A stretch of DNA of 64,000 nt from Thioalkalivibrio sp. ALMg11 (GCF_000377905.1 NZ_KB898874.1:1-64000), one strand, 5' to 3'; counted from the stretch's first letter, positions 46,001 to 61,186 are shown. Notes: a model not told the origin generated them from the sequence alone. Made by a program: numbers and translations.

Positions 46001-46556
46001 GGAGGATCGCCCGGACGAACCCCAGGGCCAAAAGTGGCGCGGCAAGCAGGAAACCGTGCGCATCGCCGGTCTGATTGTCGGGGTGCGGGTGCGCAACACG
46101 CAGAGCGGACGCATGGGCATCGTCACCCTGGACGATCGCAGCGGGCGGGCCGAGGTGGTGCTGTTCAACGACGACTTCACCACCTACAAGGACCGCCTGG
46201 AGCCGGACGCCTTGCTGGTCGCGGAGGGTACGGTCACGCTCGACGACTATGCCGGTGGGATCCGCATGCGGGCCCGTACCGTCTACAGCCTGGACGAAGC
46301 GCGGGTCCAGTGGGCCCGCGCGCTGCATCTGTGCCTGGAGGGGGTGGTGCCCGAGCAGGTGGCCCATCTGCGCGGGCTGATGGAACCGCATCGCGAAGGG
46401 CCTTGCCGCGTGCACCTGTGTTATCGCCGCGACGGCCTGGAGGCGGATATCAGCCTGCCGGAAGGGTGGACCATCCGTCCGGACGAGCGGCTGTTGCGTG
46501 GCATTCAGCAGTCGCTGGGGCCGGGTTGCGAGGCCGAGGTTCTCTACGGCCGGTAG
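43083..46556 (+). CDS. dnaE: DNA polymerase III alpha subunit
   Basis: A 1157-residue replicative polymerase of normal length. N-terminal PHP domain ([13 protein letters not shown]), palm with catalytic PDFDVDFC at about residues 396-403 and the third Asp later, fingers ([19 protein letters not shown]), beta-binding and OB domains ([16 protein letters not shown] near residue 995) at the C terminus. Coupled to rnhB; accA follows. Confidence 0.98.
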   Translation: MSEGHPGFVHLRVHSEYSLIDGLVRLKPLVNAVAEGGMPAVAVTDHCNLFGLVKFYRAAIAKGVQPIIGADVLVRDARADGSLARMTLLAQNDPGYRNLTRLISRAWQEGQEKGIPRVDCAWLDAAAEGLIALSGGIDGLFVNGSGAARALLAEDLAPWMQRFPGRFYLELVRSDRPGEEAWIEQALAAAEAFDLPVVATNDVRFLRPEDFEAHEARVCIHDGVTLDDPRRPRRYSEAQYLRTPEEMAERFADIPEALANSVAIARRCSVSLTLGESVLPDFPVPEGYTVEDHLRETSAQGLAGRLERFCFAPAADYEARLQRELDVICQMGFPGYFLIVADFIQWAKDNGIPVGPGRGSGAGSLVAYALGITDLDPLRYDLLFERFLNPERVSMPDFDVDFCMERRDDVIDYVAERYGRDKVSQIITHGTMAAKAVVRDVGRVLGHGYGFVDRIAKLIPFELGMTLQKALTESADLKTQYDEDEEVRAIIDLAQKLEGLTRNAGKHAGGVVIAPSALTDFSPLYCEDDGGSLVTHFDKDDVEAVGLVKFDFLGLRTLTIIDWAVENVRKMDAAVQVDLDAIPLDDPETFRLLKDYQTTAVFQLESGGMKDLIRRLQPDSFEEIIALVALYRPGPLQSGMVDDFIDRKHGRAQVEYPHPDLEPILQPTYGVILYQEQVMQIAQVLGNYTLGGADLLRRAMGKKKPEEMAKQREIFLEGALGRGVDEGVATYIFDLMEKFAGYGFNKSHSAAYALVAYQTAWLKAHYPAPFMAAVLSADMDNTDKVVGLIEECRIMGLEVLPPDVNQSDYRFTCHDAQTVVYGLGAIKGVGESAIDTLLKARGEGGEFHGLVDLCQRVDLGKLNKRVLETLVRAGAMDRIGANRATLLNDIPMAVAAAEQSERNANLGVVDLFGDPAAAVIPDSATLAEMEDDDRLRGEKNTLGLYLTGHPVERYRAELLRLTGTTLQALEAKLEDRPDEPQGQKWRGKQETVRIAGLIVGVRVRNTQSGRMGIVTLDDRSGRAEVVLFNDDFTTYKDRLEPDALLVAEGTVTLDDYAGGIRMRARTVYSLDEARVQWARALHLCLEGVVPEQVAHLRGLMEPHREGPCRVHLCYRRDGLEADISLPEGWTIRPDERLLRGIQQSLGPGCEAEVLYGR

Positions 46557-46610
46557 ATGGAAACAAGGCGTCGCCGCACCTGCATTGGAGCGGGGATCGC
46601 CGCAATTGGT

Positions 46611-46616
46611 TACAAT
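46611..46616 (+). promoter_or_regulatory. Possible -10 box of accA
   Basis: TACAAT 46 bases before the accA start codon, in the 105-base gap after dnaE. The only -35-like hexamer (TTGGAG, 46585-46590) is 20 bases away. Confidence 0.4.
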
Positions 46617-46661
46617 TCGCGTCCTTCGTCGGTATCCACAACCAAGTCTTCGGGACCCTGC

Positions 46662-47627
46662 ATGAATCCGGACTTTCTCGACTTCGAACAGCCCATTGCC
46701 GAACTGGAAGCGAAGATCCGTGATCTGCGCTATGTCGGCGACGATGCCGAGGTCAACATCCAGGAAGAGATCCAGCGCCTGGAAGGCAAGTGCCGGTCGT
46801 TGACCGAGAGCATCTTCGCCAAGCTGACCCCGTGGCAGGTCTCGCAGATGTCGCGGCATCCGCGGCGACCCTACACCCTTGACTACATTCCCGACCTGTT
46901 CGACGAGTTCGAGGAACTGCACGGCGACCGGGCGTTTGGTGACGACCCGGCCATCGTGGGCGGCGTGGCACGCCTGGACGGTCGGCCGGTGATGCTGATC
47001 GGCCATCAGAAGGGGCGCCAGACACGCGACAAGGTCTATCGCAACTTCGGCATGCCGCGACCGGAGGGTTATCGCAAGGCCCTGCGCCTGATGGAGATGG
47101 CCGAGCGCTTTCGCATGCCCGTGCTCACCTTCATCGACACGCCGGGTGCCTACCCGGGGGTCGGGGCGGAAGAGCGTGGCCAGAGCGAGGCCATCGCGCG
47201 CAACCTGCGGGTGATGGCACGCCTCGACACGCCGATCATCGCCACGGTGATCGGCGAGGGCGGCTCCGGTGGGGCCCTCGCTATCGGGGTGGGCGACGCC
47301 ACCCTGATGCTGCAGTACTCGACCTACTCGGTGATTTCGCCGGAGGGCTGTGCCTCCATCCTCTGGAAGAGCGCCGAAAAGGCCTCGGAGGCCGCGGAGG
47401 CCCTGGGGATCACGTCGGAACGCCTGCGCGAGCTGGGGCTGGTGGACCGCATCGTGCCGGAACCCCTGGGCGGTGCCCACCGGGACCCCGACACTATGTC
47501 CTCCAGTCTTCGCGCCGCGCTGCTGGAAACCCTGGACGGCCTGGAAGGGCTGGACCCGGGCAAGCGCCTGGAGCGGCGCTATCGTCGGCTGATGGATTAC
47601 GGTGCCTTCCAGGAAGCCGCTTCCTGA
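46662..47627 (+). CDS. accA: Acetyl-CoA carboxylase carboxyltransferase alpha subunit
   Basis: A 321-residue subunit that, with AccD, moves the carboxyl group from biotin to acetyl-CoA to make malonyl-CoA. It has the N-terminal helices [15 protein letters not shown], the crotonase-fold core [29 protein letters not shown] and [15 protein letters not shown] 46662 matches the family start. Its end overlaps tilS by 26 bases. Confidence 0.97.
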   Translation: MNPDFLDFEQPIAELEAKIRDLRYVGDDAEVNIQEEIQRLEGKCRSLTESIFAKLTPWQVSQMSRHPRRPYTLDYIPDLFDEFEELHGDRAFGDDPAIVGGVARLDGRPVMLIGHQKGRQTRDKVYRNFGMPRPEGYRKALRLMEMAERFRMPVLTFIDTPGAYPGVGAEERGQSEAIARNLRVMARLDTPIIATVIGEGGSGGALAIGVGDATLMLQYSTYSVISPEGCASILWKSAEKASEAAEALGITSERLRELGLVDRIVPEPLGGAHRDPDTMSSSLRAALLETLDGLEGLDPGKRLERRYRRLMDYGAFQEAAS

Positions 47628-48906
47628 TCGCGGTGCCGGGGCGCTCGATCCTGTAGCCGCGGCGCTGCGAGACTTCCTCGAGACGCATCCCGGCTATCGT
47701 CAGCTGCGCATCGCCTTCAGCGGCGGTCTCGACTCGACCGTCTTGCTGCACGCCGCGGTGCGTTTGGGTATCCGCAATCTCGAAGCCATGCACGTGGATC
47801 ACCGCCTGCGTCCGGACTCCGGTGAGCAGGTCGAGCACTGCCGCGCATTCGCCCAGGCACTGAACTGCCCGTTCCGGCTCCGTACCCTCGATTCTCTCGA
47901 CACCGGTGGCTTCGGCGTGGAGGCCGCGGCGCGCGAGGCACGCTACGCGATGCTGCGCGAAGGGCTGGGCGAGACGGGCATCATCCTTGCCGCGCAGCAT
48001 GCGGACGATCAGGCCGAAACATTTCTGTTGGCCGCCCTGCGCGGCAGCGGACCCGAAGGCCTTCAGGCCATGCGCCCGCTGCGCCGCGAGGGCGAGACCT
48101 GGCTGGGCCGGCCGTTGCTGGGCCTGTCACGCGCGGCCCTGGTCGCCTATGCGGAGCAGGAAGGCCTCGACTGGTATGACGACCCGAGCAATCGCGACAC
48201 CCGATTCGATCGCAATTTCCTGCGCCAGTCGGTGCTGCCCTTGTTGCGGGAGCGATTCGATGGAGCGGCCGGGCTGGCGCGCGCCGCCGCCTGGCAGCAG
48301 GAGGCGGTCGGCCAGCTCCATCAGCATTTCGGTGAGCTGCTGGAAGAAGTGCGGGATCCGCTGACCGGCAGCCTGGACCTTCAGGGTTTGCGCGGGCTCG
48401 ACGCGGATAACCAGCGTGGCCTGCTGCGGCACTGGCTGCGCGAGCAGGGGCTCCGTCCGCCGGGCCACGAACGCCTGGGCGAATTCCTGCGCCAGGCCCT
48501 GGTGGACAACCCCGAGGCGTCCCCCGTTGTGGAATGGGATGGCGGCTGGATGCGGCGCTATCGCGATCAACTGCATGCCGGGCCGGAGGAGGAGAGGGTG
48601 GGTGCGGGTCCACCGCCAGAACAGCCCTGGCCGGCCGATCAGTCGGAATTGATTTTGGTAGACGGGCGCCGATTGACCCGGGAGATGCTGCCGAGGCTCG
48701 GCGTCGATCGCGAGGCCGAGCTTACCGTTTGCTATCGCCGCGGGGGCGAGGTGGTATCCACACCCGTCGGACGCCGATCCCTGAAGAAGCTGATGCAGGA
48801 GCGCGGTATCGCCCCCTGGAAACGCAACCGGGTTCCGCTGTTGCGTCAGCTAGATGGGGCGATTGTGGCGGTGCTCTGGCCCGGGTTGGTTGACCCCCAG
48901 AGTTGA
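47602..48906 (+). CDS. tilS: tRNA(Ile) lysidine synthetase
   Basis: A 434-residue N-type ATP pyrophosphatase that modifies the wobble C of tRNA-Ile(CAU) to lysidine. The PP-loop SGGLDST is at residues 40-46, [10 protein letters not shown] follows, and the C-terminal TilS domain ends with [21 protein letters not shown]. The only plausible start before the core is GTG 47602, inside accA, so it is translationally coupled. Confidence 0.95.
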   Translation: MPSRKPLPDRGAGALDPVAAALRDFLETHPGYRQLRIAFSGGLDSTVLLHAAVRLGIRNLEAMHVDHRLRPDSGEQVEHCRAFAQALNCPFRLRTLDSLDTGGFGVEAAAREARYAMLREGLGETGIILAAQHADDQAETFLLAALRGSGPEGLQAMRPLRREGETWLGRPLLGLSRAALVAYAEQEGLDWYDDPSNRDTRFDRNFLRQSVLPLLRERFDGAAGLARAAAWQQEAVGQLHQHFGELLEEVRDPLTGSLDLQGLRGLDADNQRGLLRHWLREQGLRPPGHERLGEFLRQALVDNPEASPVVEWDGGWMRRYRDQLHAGPEEERVGAGPPPEQPWPADQSELILVDGRRLTREMLPRLGVDREAELTVCYRRGGEVVSTPVGRRSLKKLMQERGIAPWKRNRVPLLRQLDGAIVAVLWPGLVDPQS

Positions 48907-48965
48907 CGCGCCTGTGCAAATCGGACAATTCTTGGGGTGTGTTCAGGGGGGTGGGTGAGCAGCAG

Positions 48966-49730
48966 GTGACAGGTTTCGCGGCACAATGCGGACGATGTAC
49001 GGGCATGGGGGTGCTGGCGGCCGGGATACTGGTTGCCGCGCCCCTGGTCGCGGACTCGCTGACGCTCACGACCGAGAGCTACCCCCCGTTCAATTTCGAG
49101 ACTGAATCCGGCGAGCTGGACGGGATCTCCATCCGGGTGATGGATGCCCTGCTGGATGTCGCGCAGGTGGACGCCGAGATCCGCCTGCTGCCGTGGAGTC
49201 GGGCCTACGCCGAGGCCCAGTCGGACCCGGGTACCTGCGTCTTTTCAACCACCCGCACCTCCGAGCGCGAAGATCTGTTCACCTGGGTCGGTCCTCTGGT
49301 GGAAAACCAGTGGCATGCGTTCGTGCTGGCAGACGCCGAGGTGAACGCGGAGTCGCTGGAAGATCTGGATCTCTACCGTGTCGGGGGCTATCGGGACGAT
49401 GCCGTGGCGCTCTATGTGGAGGCCCAGGGCATCCCCGTGGATACTGCGCCGAATGACCGGCTGAACGCGCGAAAGCTTGCTGCCAGCCGCATCGATGTGT
49501 GGGTCAGCGGCGAACATCTGGCCCCCTGGTATGCCCGCCAGGAGGGCATCGGGGAGCTCCGGTCCCTGTTTGCGTTCAACGATACCGTGATGTCCCTGGC
49601 CTGCCACCCGGATACCGAGCGGGCTCCTCTGGATCGCATGCAGGAGGAACTGGATGCGATGCGCGCGGACGGACGCTACGCGGCCATCGTGCAGGATGTC
49701 CTTGACAGCAATGGAGAGCGGAATGAATGA
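48966..49730 (+). CDS. Periplasmic solute-binding protein (SBP_bac_3-like) of the Sia operon
   Basis: A 254-residue protein with a signal peptide (hydrophobic GVLAAGILVAAPLVA, cut before DS) and a type II binding-protein fold of the amino-acid-binding family: LTLTTESYPPFNFETESGELDG, then LLPWSRAYAEAQ and TRTSEREDLFTWVGPLV. No permease or ATPase is near. It overlaps the next gene, a SiaB homologue, by eight bases, so it probably acts as the ligand sensor of that signalling operon. GTG 48966 gives the best signal peptide; TTG 48903 and ATG 49005 are possible alternatives. Confidence 0.8.
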   Translation: MTGFAAQCGRCTGMGVLAAGILVAAPLVADSLTLTTESYPPFNFETESGELDGISIRVMDALLDVAQVDAEIRLLPWSRAYAEAQSDPGTCVFSTTRTSEREDLFTWVGPLVENQWHAFVLADAEVNAESLEDLDLYRVGGYRDDAVALYVEAQGIPVDTAPNDRLNARKLAASRIDVWVSGEHLAPWYARQEGIGELRSLFAFNDTVMSLACHPDTERAPLDRMQEELDAMRADGRYAAIVQDVLDSNGERNE

Positions 49731-50313
49731 CGCAGCCGAGGCCCGGTCGGAATCGTCGGTCCTGATCGCCGAGGAGGTGCTGGGCTTTCAGCGCAACATG
49801 ACGCGGCGCGGGATCATCTTTTCGTTCACTGGCTACATTTCCGAGGGCATTCTGAAGGCCCTGGGGGATGCGTTGCGGCAGAAAATCCGACTCGAGTCCA
49901 CCGATACGAAGACCGTGAACCGCGTCTTCTCGGTATTCGTGGAGCAGGTGCAGAACGTGATTCGCTATTCGGCGGAGCGTATCGAGCACGACGCGGAACC
50001 CCCCGTCGAGCTGAGCTCCGGGATGATTACCGTCGGGTCGGAAAACGGCCGCTTCTTCGTAATTTGCGGCAACGTGATCGGGCGCAAGGATGCCGACACC
50101 CTGGCCGTGCGCCTGCGCGAGCTCGCGGGCATGGACAGCGATGAGTTACGGCGCTTCTACAAGGAAAAGCTGCGCGAGCCGCCAGACGAAGGCAGCAAGG
50201 GTGGCAGCATTGGCCTGATCGAGATCGCACGCCGGGCGAGCGAGCCAATCCAGTTCGACTTTCAGCATCTCTCCGATGCGCAATCCTATTTTGTCCTGAA
50301 GGCCTATATCTGA
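49723..50313 (+). CDS. siaB: SiaB family protein kinase
   Basis: A 196-residue cytosolic protein like SiaB of Pseudomonas aeruginosa, a kinase that phosphorylates SiaC. The helix FSVFVEQVQNVIRYSAERI with its Asn looks like the N-box of GHKL ATPases, and SKGGSIGLIEIARRASEPI like the following nucleotide lid. Overlaps the upstream binding-protein gene by eight bases and the SiaC gene by one base. Confidence 0.85.
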   Translation: MNDAAEARSESSVLIAEEVLGFQRNMTRRGIIFSFTGYISEGILKALGDALRQKIRLESTDTKTVNRVFSVFVEQVQNVIRYSAERIEHDAEPPVELSSGMITVGSENGRFFVICGNVIGRKDADTLAVRLRELAGMDSDELRRFYKEKLREPPDEGSKGGSIGLIEIARRASEPIQFDFQHLSDAQSYFVLKAYI

Positions 50314-50705
50314 TGGCATTCGTCGAGACCATTGAACACGAGGCAACCGACCGGACCCCGACCGTCGTTTTCGACTTCGCGGCGGGGCAGTACCGGCTGT
50401 CCGGCGAGTCATATCCGGAAGACGCGGCGAATTTCTACGGTCCGCTGACCCAGGGGTTGCGCCAGGCGGTCGAGGACCGGGCCAGCGGCGAGGTGGAGTT
50501 CACCGTGGAAATGATCTATTTCAACAGCTCGACCGCTAAGGCCTTGATGAACATGTTCCAGATCCTGGAAGACGGCGCCGAGTCGGGTCTGAAGGTACGG
50601 ATCAACTGGTGTTACCACGATGACGACGAAACCATGCAGGAGTTTGGCGAGGACTTCTCCGAGGATTTCGAACACGCTGACTTCCGAATGTGTCCGCTGG
50701 CATGA
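50313..50705 (+). CDS. siaC: SiaC family regulatory phosphoprotein
   Basis: A 130-residue single-domain protein (DUF1987-type). In Pseudomonas, unphosphorylated SiaC binds and activates the cyclase SiaD; SiaB phosphorylates a Thr and SiaA removes the phosphate. Here the candidate acceptor lies in YFNSSTAKAL (Ser72, Ser73 or Thr74). It is acidic, with no signal peptide. One-base overlap with siaB and four-base overlap with the cyclase gene. Confidence 0.88.
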   Translation: MAFVETIEHEATDRTPTVVFDFAAGQYRLSGESYPEDAANFYGPLTQGLRQAVEDRASGEVEFTVEMIYFNSSTAKALMNMFQILEDGAESGLKVRINWCYHDDDETMQEFGEDFSEDFEHADFRMCPLA

Positions 50706-51571
50706 CGGCCCCCTCCCAAGATGACCCGGTGGATCCTTCGACCCGGCCACGGGAGGGCCAGGAAATGGAGGGGCTCGCGGACTTCTCCCTGTTCGAGCAG
50801 GAAAAGTCCATCATGCTGCGCTCCGAGCAGATGCTCGAGGCGCTGGATGCAGTAGGCGATGGCGTGAAGGTGCTCGCCAAGGCCTATTCCGAGAGTTACC
50901 GGGCGCAGCGTCGCATGATGCGCATGAGCGACCGCATGCAGGCGGATCTGCAGGATGCCAACCGCCAGTTGCGCGAGCAGGCGGAGCACCTCGCACAGCT
51001 CAACAATGCGCTGTCCGACGAGGTGCGCGAGCGCGAGCGCCTGACGGCCGAGCTGGAGCGCCTGGCGCTGGAAGACGCCCTTACCGGGCTGTTCTCGCGC
51101 CGCCGCGTGATCGACTGTGTGGAGGGCATGGCGGAGAGCGTGGGCGAAGAATCGCGTTCGCTCACCGTGATGATGCTGGATCTCGATGACTTCAAGACGC
51201 TGAACGACACCCACGGCCATGCCGCTGGCGATTTCGCCCTCGAGAGCTTTGCCGAGATTCTGCGGGGCGAGCTGGGTGCGGAGCAGTACGCCGGGCGCAT
51301 GGGTGGGGAAGAATTCCTGGTAGTGGCGGCGGATCTGGACCCCGAGGCCGCACTCGCACTGGCCGAGCGCATTCGCTCGTCGGTGGAGAATGCATCGCTG
51401 CACTGGAAGGACGAACCGCTCGCGCTGGCGGTTTCCATTGGCTTGGTCATCACTACGAACCCGTGGCCGGACGCGGGCGAGCTGGTGGCCATGGCCGATG
51501 ACCTGCTCTATCGCGCCAAGAACGAGGGCCGCAACCGTGTCATCGTGCAAACGCACGGCGAACACGGGTGA
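50702..51571 (+). CDS. siaD: SiaD-like diguanylate cyclase
   Basis: A 289-residue cytosolic cyclase: N-terminal coiled region (about 25-125) for dimerisation and SiaC binding, then a GGDEF domain with GGEEF at residues 201-205. The usual RxxD inhibition site five residues upstream is absent (the region reads AEQYAGRM), so product feedback by that route is not expected. It starts in the ATGA overlap with siaC. Confidence 0.88.
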   Translation: MTAPSQDDPVDPSTRPREGQEMEGLADFSLFEQEKSIMLRSEQMLEALDAVGDGVKVLAKAYSESYRAQRRMMRMSDRMQADLQDANRQLREQAEHLAQLNNALSDEVRERERLTAELERLALEDALTGLFSRRRVIDCVEGMAESVGEESRSLTVMMLDLDDFKTLNDTHGHAAGDFALESFAEILRGELGAEQYAGRMGGEEFLVVAADLDPEAALALAERIRSSVENASLHWKDEPLALAVSIGLVITTNPWPDAGELVAMADDLLYRAKNEGRNRVIVQTHGEHG

Positions 51572-53247
51572 TGGCGGGCGGCACCCGCCGAAATCGTAGC
51601 CTTGTCGCCAAGCTGGCCGTCGCCACGCTGCTCGCGGCGTTGGCGCTGAGCCTTCTAAGCAGCGCCTATGTCATTGCCTCGGACTGGCATGCCTACCGCG
51701 CCGAGACCAGCGAACAGATCGACCGTCTGCAACGCCTGGTGGAGCCACCCGCCGCCGAGGCGGCCTTCCAGTTGAGCGCCGCTCAAGCCGATTCCCTGGT
51801 CCAGGGCCTGCTGGTATTCGACGAGATCCGGCGGGTCGAGATCCTCGACGACTTTGGCAACACCCTTGCGGAAGATACCCAGGAGCGCACCCAGGCCGGT
51901 GGCGAATGGGCGCACTGGCTCTTCGGCGATCTGCAAACCCATGAGCGCGAGCTGCGCCATCCCGATACCCGCGGAAATATCCAGGGCGTGGGCGTCCTGC
52001 GCGTGGAACTGGACCCCGGCGTGCTGGGGCGGGCCTTCGTCAACCGGCTGCAGACCGGCGTCGTGACTAGTGTGACCCAGGCGGTGATCGTCTCTCTGGT
52101 GGTGGTTGTACTGTTCTATCTGCTGATGCTCCGCCCGATGTTGAAGATCTCGCGGGCGGTGGCGGAGACAGACCCGGAACAGCCCGCGCACTGGCCGATA
52201 CCGCGCCTGGGGCACCACGAAAACGATGAGCTGGGCGCGCTGGGGCGCTCGCTGGATCGTCTGCTGCGCGCCTTTCAGGAGGGGCTGGATGCGCGTGACG
52301 GAGCCCGGGGCGAGCTCAAGGCCCTGAATGCGGGCCTCGAGCGGCGCGTCGAGGAACGCACCCGGCAGTTGGAAGCCGAGAAAGCCGAGACGGAACGGGC
52401 ACTGGCCAAGGTGGACGAGGCCAACCGTGAGCTGGAGCGCAGCAATCGCCTGGTGGTGGAGAGTATCCGCTATGCCCGCCGCATCCAGACCGCAATGCTG
52501 CCGGACAAGCACGCCCTCGATGGTCACATGGACGAGGTGCAGATCTACTGGGAGCCCTTGCACCTGGTGGGTGGCGACTACTTCTGGGTCGAGGCCATCG
52601 ACGGACACAGTATCCTCGTGGTGGCGGACTGCACGGGGCACGGCGTGCCCGGCGCCTTCATCACCTTGGTGGTGGCCTCGGCGCTGGATCGCATTCTGCA
52701 CGAACACCGCTTGCTGGAGCCCTCGGCTATCCTGCGCGAGATGGACCGGCTGGTGCGCTCACGGCTGCGCCAGGATGGCTATGACTCGGACTCCGACGAC
52801 GGGCTCGAGGCGGCGGTGTGTGTCTACCGGCCGGAGGATCGCAAGTTGGCCTTTGCCGGTGTCGGGCTGCCGTTGATGATCGACCGCGGCGGCGAGGTCG
52901 AGGAGATCCGGGGCGTACGCGGTGGCCTTGGGTACCGCAGCCTGGAACCGGCCCAGCCAGTGGACCACGAGGTCGACGTGGAGCCAGGCACGGAATTCTT
53001 CCTGATCACCGATGGTGCGCACGATCATGTCGGCGGGGAGCCGCCGCGATTGTTTGGCCGGCGTCGGTTGCGCCAGGTCCTGGGCGACAAGAGTGGGCGC
53101 GATCTGTCGGCCAAGATCGATGCCGTGGTCCGGGTGCTGGAGGATTATCGCGACGGCGAGCCGCGGCGCGACGATATGACCCTGGTGGCCTTCCGGCCGT
53201 TGTCATCCAAGGCCGGAAACGAGGCGCTGCCCCCACCTTCCGATTGA
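51571..53247 (+). CDS. siaA: SiaA-like membrane PP2C-type phosphatase
   Basis: A 558-residue membrane protein: helix about 15-37, periplasmic sensor domain about 38-165, helix 170-190, HAMP, a coiled coil (about 250-310, ERRVEERTRQLEAEKAETE) and a PPM/SpoIIE-like phosphatase domain with metal-site segments GGDYFWVEAIDG, VADCTGHGVPGAF and RRDDMTL. In Pseudomonas SiaA dephosphorylates SiaC and so switches on c-di-GMP synthesis and aggregation. Here it is last rather than first in the operon. ATG 51571 shares its A with the siaD stop; a GTG one codon earlier is possible. Confidence 0.88.
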   Translation: MAGGTRRNRSLVAKLAVATLLAALALSLLSSAYVIASDWHAYRAETSEQIDRLQRLVEPPAAEAAFQLSAAQADSLVQGLLVFDEIRRVEILDDFGNTLAEDTQERTQAGGEWAHWLFGDLQTHERELRHPDTRGNIQGVGVLRVELDPGVLGRAFVNRLQTGVVTSVTQAVIVSLVVVVLFYLLMLRPMLKISRAVAETDPEQPAHWPIPRLGHHENDELGALGRSLDRLLRAFQEGLDARDGARGELKALNAGLERRVEERTRQLEAEKAETERALAKVDEANRELERSNRLVVESIRYARRIQTAMLPDKHALDGHMDEVQIYWEPLHLVGGDYFWVEAIDGHSILVVADCTGHGVPGAFITLVVASALDRILHEHRLLEPSAILREMDRLVRSRLRQDGYDSDSDDGLEAAVCVYRPEDRKLAFAGVGLPLMIDRGGEVEEIRGVRGGLGYRSLEPAQPVDHEVDVEPGTEFFLITDGAHDHVGGEPPRLFGRRRLRQVLGDKSGRDLSAKIDAVVRVLEDYRDGEPRRDDMTLVAFRPLSSKAGNEALPPPSD

Positions 53248-55020
<1,773 letters not shown>

Positions 55021-55084
55021 AGCGCCGGTTCACGTTTTTTGCGGTCACAACCCGGAGGGTGGCGGCCGCCAGACAGGACAGAGC

Positions 55085-55927
55085 ATGCAGCTTTGCGGTT
55101 TTGAAGTTGGCCTTGATCGGCCCTTTTTTCTGATTGCCGGCCCCTGCGTCATCGAATCCGAGGCCATGGCCCTGGAGACGGCCGGCGCGCTGAAGACAAT
55201 GGCGGACGATCTTGGCATCCCGTTCATCTACAAGTCCTCGTTTGACAAGGCCAACCGGTCGTCGACGAAGAGCTTCCGCGGGCTGGGCATGGAAGAGGGC
55301 CTGCGCATCCTGGACAAAGTGAAGTCGGAAATCGGCGTGCCGATCCTGACGGATGTCCACGAAGACACGGCGCTGGACGAAGTCGCCAGTGTTGTTGATG
55401 TGCTGCAGACCCCGGCCTTCCTCTGTCGGCAGACCAACTTCATCCAGAACGTTGCGCGTCAGGGGCGTCCGGTGAACATCAAGAAGGGCCAGTTCCTCGC
55501 ACCCTGGGACATGGGCAATGTCGTGGACAAGGCCCGCGAGGTCGGCAACGATCAGATCATGGTTTGCGAGCGTGGGGTCTCGTTCGGCTACAACACCCTG
55601 ATCTCCGATATGCGCGGCCTGGCCCAGATGCGTCAGACCGGCTGCCCCGTGGTCTTCGACGCGACCCATTCGGTGCAGCAGCCGGGCGGGCAGGGCGCCT
55701 GCTCCGGCGGGCAGCGCGAGTTCGTGCCGGTGCTGGCACGGGCGGCGGTGGCCGCTGGCGTATCCGGCCTGTTCATGGAGACCCATCCGGACCCCGAGAA
55801 GGCCCTGTCCGACGGCCCCAATGCCTGGCCGCTGCCGAAGATGGCCGAGCTGTTGAAGACACTCCAGGCGCTGGATGCCGCGACCAAGGCGCAGCCGTTT
55901 GCGGAGGCGGAGTACGGTCTCGGTTAA
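55085..55927 (+). CDS. kdsA: 3-deoxy-D-manno-octulosonate 8-phosphate synthase
   Basis: A 280-residue aldolase-type enzyme joining phosphoenolpyruvate and arabinose 5-phosphate to Kdo 8-phosphate for LPS inner core. It has [24 protein letters not shown] and [17 protein letters not shown]. The metal-independent type is suggested by the Asn in FDKANR. AGGACAGAG precedes the ATG. Confidence 0.97.
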   Translation: MQLCGFEVGLDRPFFLIAGPCVIESEAMALETAGALKTMADDLGIPFIYKSSFDKANRSSTKSFRGLGMEEGLRILDKVKSEIGVPILTDVHEDTALDEVASVVDVLQTPAFLCRQTNFIQNVARQGRPVNIKKGQFLAPWDMGNVVDKAREVGNDQIMVCERGVSFGYNTLISDMRGLAQMRQTGCPVVFDATHSVQQPGGQGACSGGQREFVPVLARAAVAAGVSGLFMETHPDPEKALSDGPNAWPLPKMAELLKTLQALDAATKAQPFAEAEYGLG

Positions 55928-55946
55928 CGACCCAAAGAATCGATAA

Positions 55947-57272
<1,326 letters not shown>

Positions 57273-57462
57273 TCGGGACCGGGGACGGCCTTGGTCACCA
57301 CGCAGTCCTCAGCCTGCGGCGCGGTTCCTGTCTCCGGCCGTCAGGGGCTCGTAGAATGCCGGGCATGCCGGCCACTTGCGAAAGCCCTCGTCTCCACGTT
57401 GCCGCGTCAGTCGCGGTGCGCGGGCGAGGGTTTTTTCTGTTCAACCATACGGAGTGCGGGTG

Positions 57463-57870
57463 ATGCGCGGCCTGTTGATCGGTCTGGCCCTCGTGCTGTT
57501 GGCCCTGCAATGGTCTCTGTGGCTGGGCGAGGGGAGTTGGCGCGATGTGCGCGATCTGCGCGAGCAGGTCGAGCAACAGCAAGCCGCGAATGCCGAGCTG
57601 GAACAACGCAACCAGGCCCTGGAGGCCGAGGTGCGCGACTTGCGCGGCGGTACCGAGGCGGTCGAGGAGCGGGCGCGTCGCGATCTGGGGATGATCCGCG
57701 AAGACGAGATCTTCTTCTTCGTGGTGGGCGAGGACGAGCCCGCGACACTGGAAGTCGAGCCACTACCCGGGCCGGCCGGAGACACCTCGCCGGGCCCGGA
57801 CTCGCAGGTGCCGCAGGATGCCGAGCCGGCCACCGACACGCTGCCGCCCGAGGATCCCTTTGATGGTTGA
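57463..57870 (+). CDS. ftsB: Cell division protein FtsB
   Basis: A 135-residue bitopic inner-membrane protein of the FtsQLB divisome complex. Membrane helix 3-20 (GLLIGLALVLLALQWSLW), leucine-zipper coiled coil about 30-65 (REQVEQQQAANAELEQRNQALEAEV shows the heptads), then ERARRDLGMIREDEIFF, the conserved FtsB C-terminal motif. It has an extra Pro/Asp/Glu-rich tail of about 45 residues beyond the usual length. GGAG upstream of ATG 57463. Overlaps ispD. Confidence 0.93.
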   Translation: MRGLLIGLALVLLALQWSLWLGEGSWRDVRDLREQVEQQQAANAELEQRNQALEAEVRDLRGGTEAVEERARRDLGMIREDEIFFFVVGEDEPATLEVEPLPGPAGDTSPGPDSQVPQDAEPATDTLPPEDPFDG

Positions 57871-58609
57871 TGCGGAGCACGCGCCGGCGCGGGAGCCGGC
57901 CTTCTGGGCGCTGATCCCGGCGGCCGGAATCGGTCGGCGCATGGGATCGGATCGTCCCAAGCAGTACCTGACACTCGGATCGCACACGATCCTGTCGCAC
58001 ACCCTGTCGATCTTCCTGGAGCACCCGCGGATTCGCGGGGTGGTTCTTGTGCTCGGGCCGGATGTGGATCCGGATGCCCTGGATCTGCCACTGGCCGGCG
58101 GGCGGCTGTTCCGTGCGGCCGGCGGGGCGGAACGCGCGGATTCCGTCCAGAACGGGCTCGACTTCCTCGCCGAACGCGCGCACGAGGATGACTGGGTGCT
58201 GGTGCATGACGCGGCGCGTCCCTGTCTGCCGCTGGCGGATGTGGACCGGCTGCTGCGCGAGCTGCGCGACGACCCGGTCGGTGGGCTGCTGGCAAGCCCC
58301 AGCACCGATACCATCAAGTGGAGTGACGGCGCCGGAAGGATCGAGCGCACGCTGGATCGCGAACGCGTCTGGCGGGCGCTGACCCCCCAGATGTTTCGTC
58401 TCGGTATGCTGCGCGCTGCCAATGCCCGGGCGCGCGCCGTGGGTCATCCGGTGACGGACGAGGCCAGCGCCATGGAGTTCCTTGGCCAATCACCCCGACT
58501 GATCGAAGGCTCCGCGATGAACATCAAGATCACCCGCACCGAAGACCTCGAGCTGGCTCGCTTGTATCTGATGCAGCAGGGTCGCCTGGAAGGCGGGTTT
58601 CGCGCATGA
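57863..58609 (+). CDS. ispD: 2-C-methyl-D-erythritol 4-phosphate cytidylyltransferase
   Basis: A 248-residue MEP-pathway enzyme that attaches CMP to methylerythritol phosphate. It has [28 protein letters not shown] and the C-terminal [17 protein letters not shown] 57863 with GAGG upstream overlaps the end of ftsB by eight bases and its own end overlaps ispF by four. Confidence 0.97.
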   Translation: MVDAEHAPAREPAFWALIPAAGIGRRMGSDRPKQYLTLGSHTILSHTLSIFLEHPRIRGVVLVLGPDVDPDALDLPLAGGRLFRAAGGAERADSVQNGLDFLAERAHEDDWVLVHDAARPCLPLADVDRLLRELRDDPVGGLLASPSTDTIKWSDGAGRIERTLDRERVWRALTPQMFRLGMLRAANARARAVGHPVTDEASAMEFLGQSPRLIEGSAMNIKITRTEDLELARLYLMQQGRLEGGFRA

Positions 58610-59102
58610 GTGGCTTTCGCATTGGCCAGGGCTTCGATGTCCACGCCTTCGGCGAAGGGGACCACCTGGTGCTCGGCGGCGTGCGGATCCCGTTCGAACG
58701 CGGATTCGTGGCCCACTCGGACGGGGACGTGCTGATCCACGCGGTCTGCGACGCCCTGCTGGGGGCCGCTGCGCTGGGGGATATCGGCCAGCACTTTCCG
58801 GATACCGATCCGGCGTTTCGCGGGGCCGACAGCCGCTTGCTGCTGCGCGAGACTCTCAGGCGGGTCGCCGAGGCCGGCTGGCGGCCGGTGAACATCGACT
58901 CCACGGTGATCGCGCAGGCGCCGAAGCTCGCGCCGCATGTATCAGCCATGCGGGAAAACCTTGCAGCCGATACGGCCCTGAATGTTGCCGCGGTCAACGT
59001 GAAGGCCACGACCACCGAACACCTGGGTTTCACCGGGCGCAAGGAAGGGGTGGCCGCACAGGCCATTGTGTTGCTCGAACCGGCCTCGGGGATGATGCGG
59101 GT

Positions 59103-59106
<4 letters not shown>
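58606..59106 (+). CDS. ispF: 2-C-methyl-D-erythritol 2,4-cyclodiphosphate synthase
   Basis: A 166-residue zinc trimer of the MEP pathway. [21 protein letters not shown] carries the Asp/His zinc ligands, [25 protein letters not shown] the third His, and [20 protein letters not shown] the nucleotide site. Coupled to ispD; overlaps the next gene by four bases. Confidence 0.97.
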
Positions 59107-61041
<1,935 letters not shown>

Positions 61042-61077
61042 CGGGTGGATCTGGCCTTGGTGCCCTGGCCAGCACGG

Positions 61078-61110
61078 GCAGGGGCTTCGCGGGCAGGCCC
61101 GCTCCCACAA
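61078..61110 (-). repeat. REP-like palindromic sequence, left member
   Basis: GGCAGGGGCTTCGCGGGCAG followed by GCCCGCTCCCACAA; it is the reverse complement of 61153-61186 with one mismatch and has the GTGGGAGCGGGC core common in Pseudomonas-type REPs. Confidence 0.75.
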
Positions 61111-61152
61111 ACGGTGAGGGTCCTGCCCTCAATATCGCGACTGTCCGCTGGC

Positions 61153-61186
61153 TTGTGGGAGCGGGCTTGCCCGCGAAGCCCCTGCC
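61153..61186 (+). repeat. REP-like palindromic sequence, right member
   Basis: TTGTGGGAGCGGGCTTGCCC followed by GCGAAGCCCCTGCC; the opposite-facing partner of 61078-61110, together a BIME-like pair with a 42-base spacer. Confidence 0.75.
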
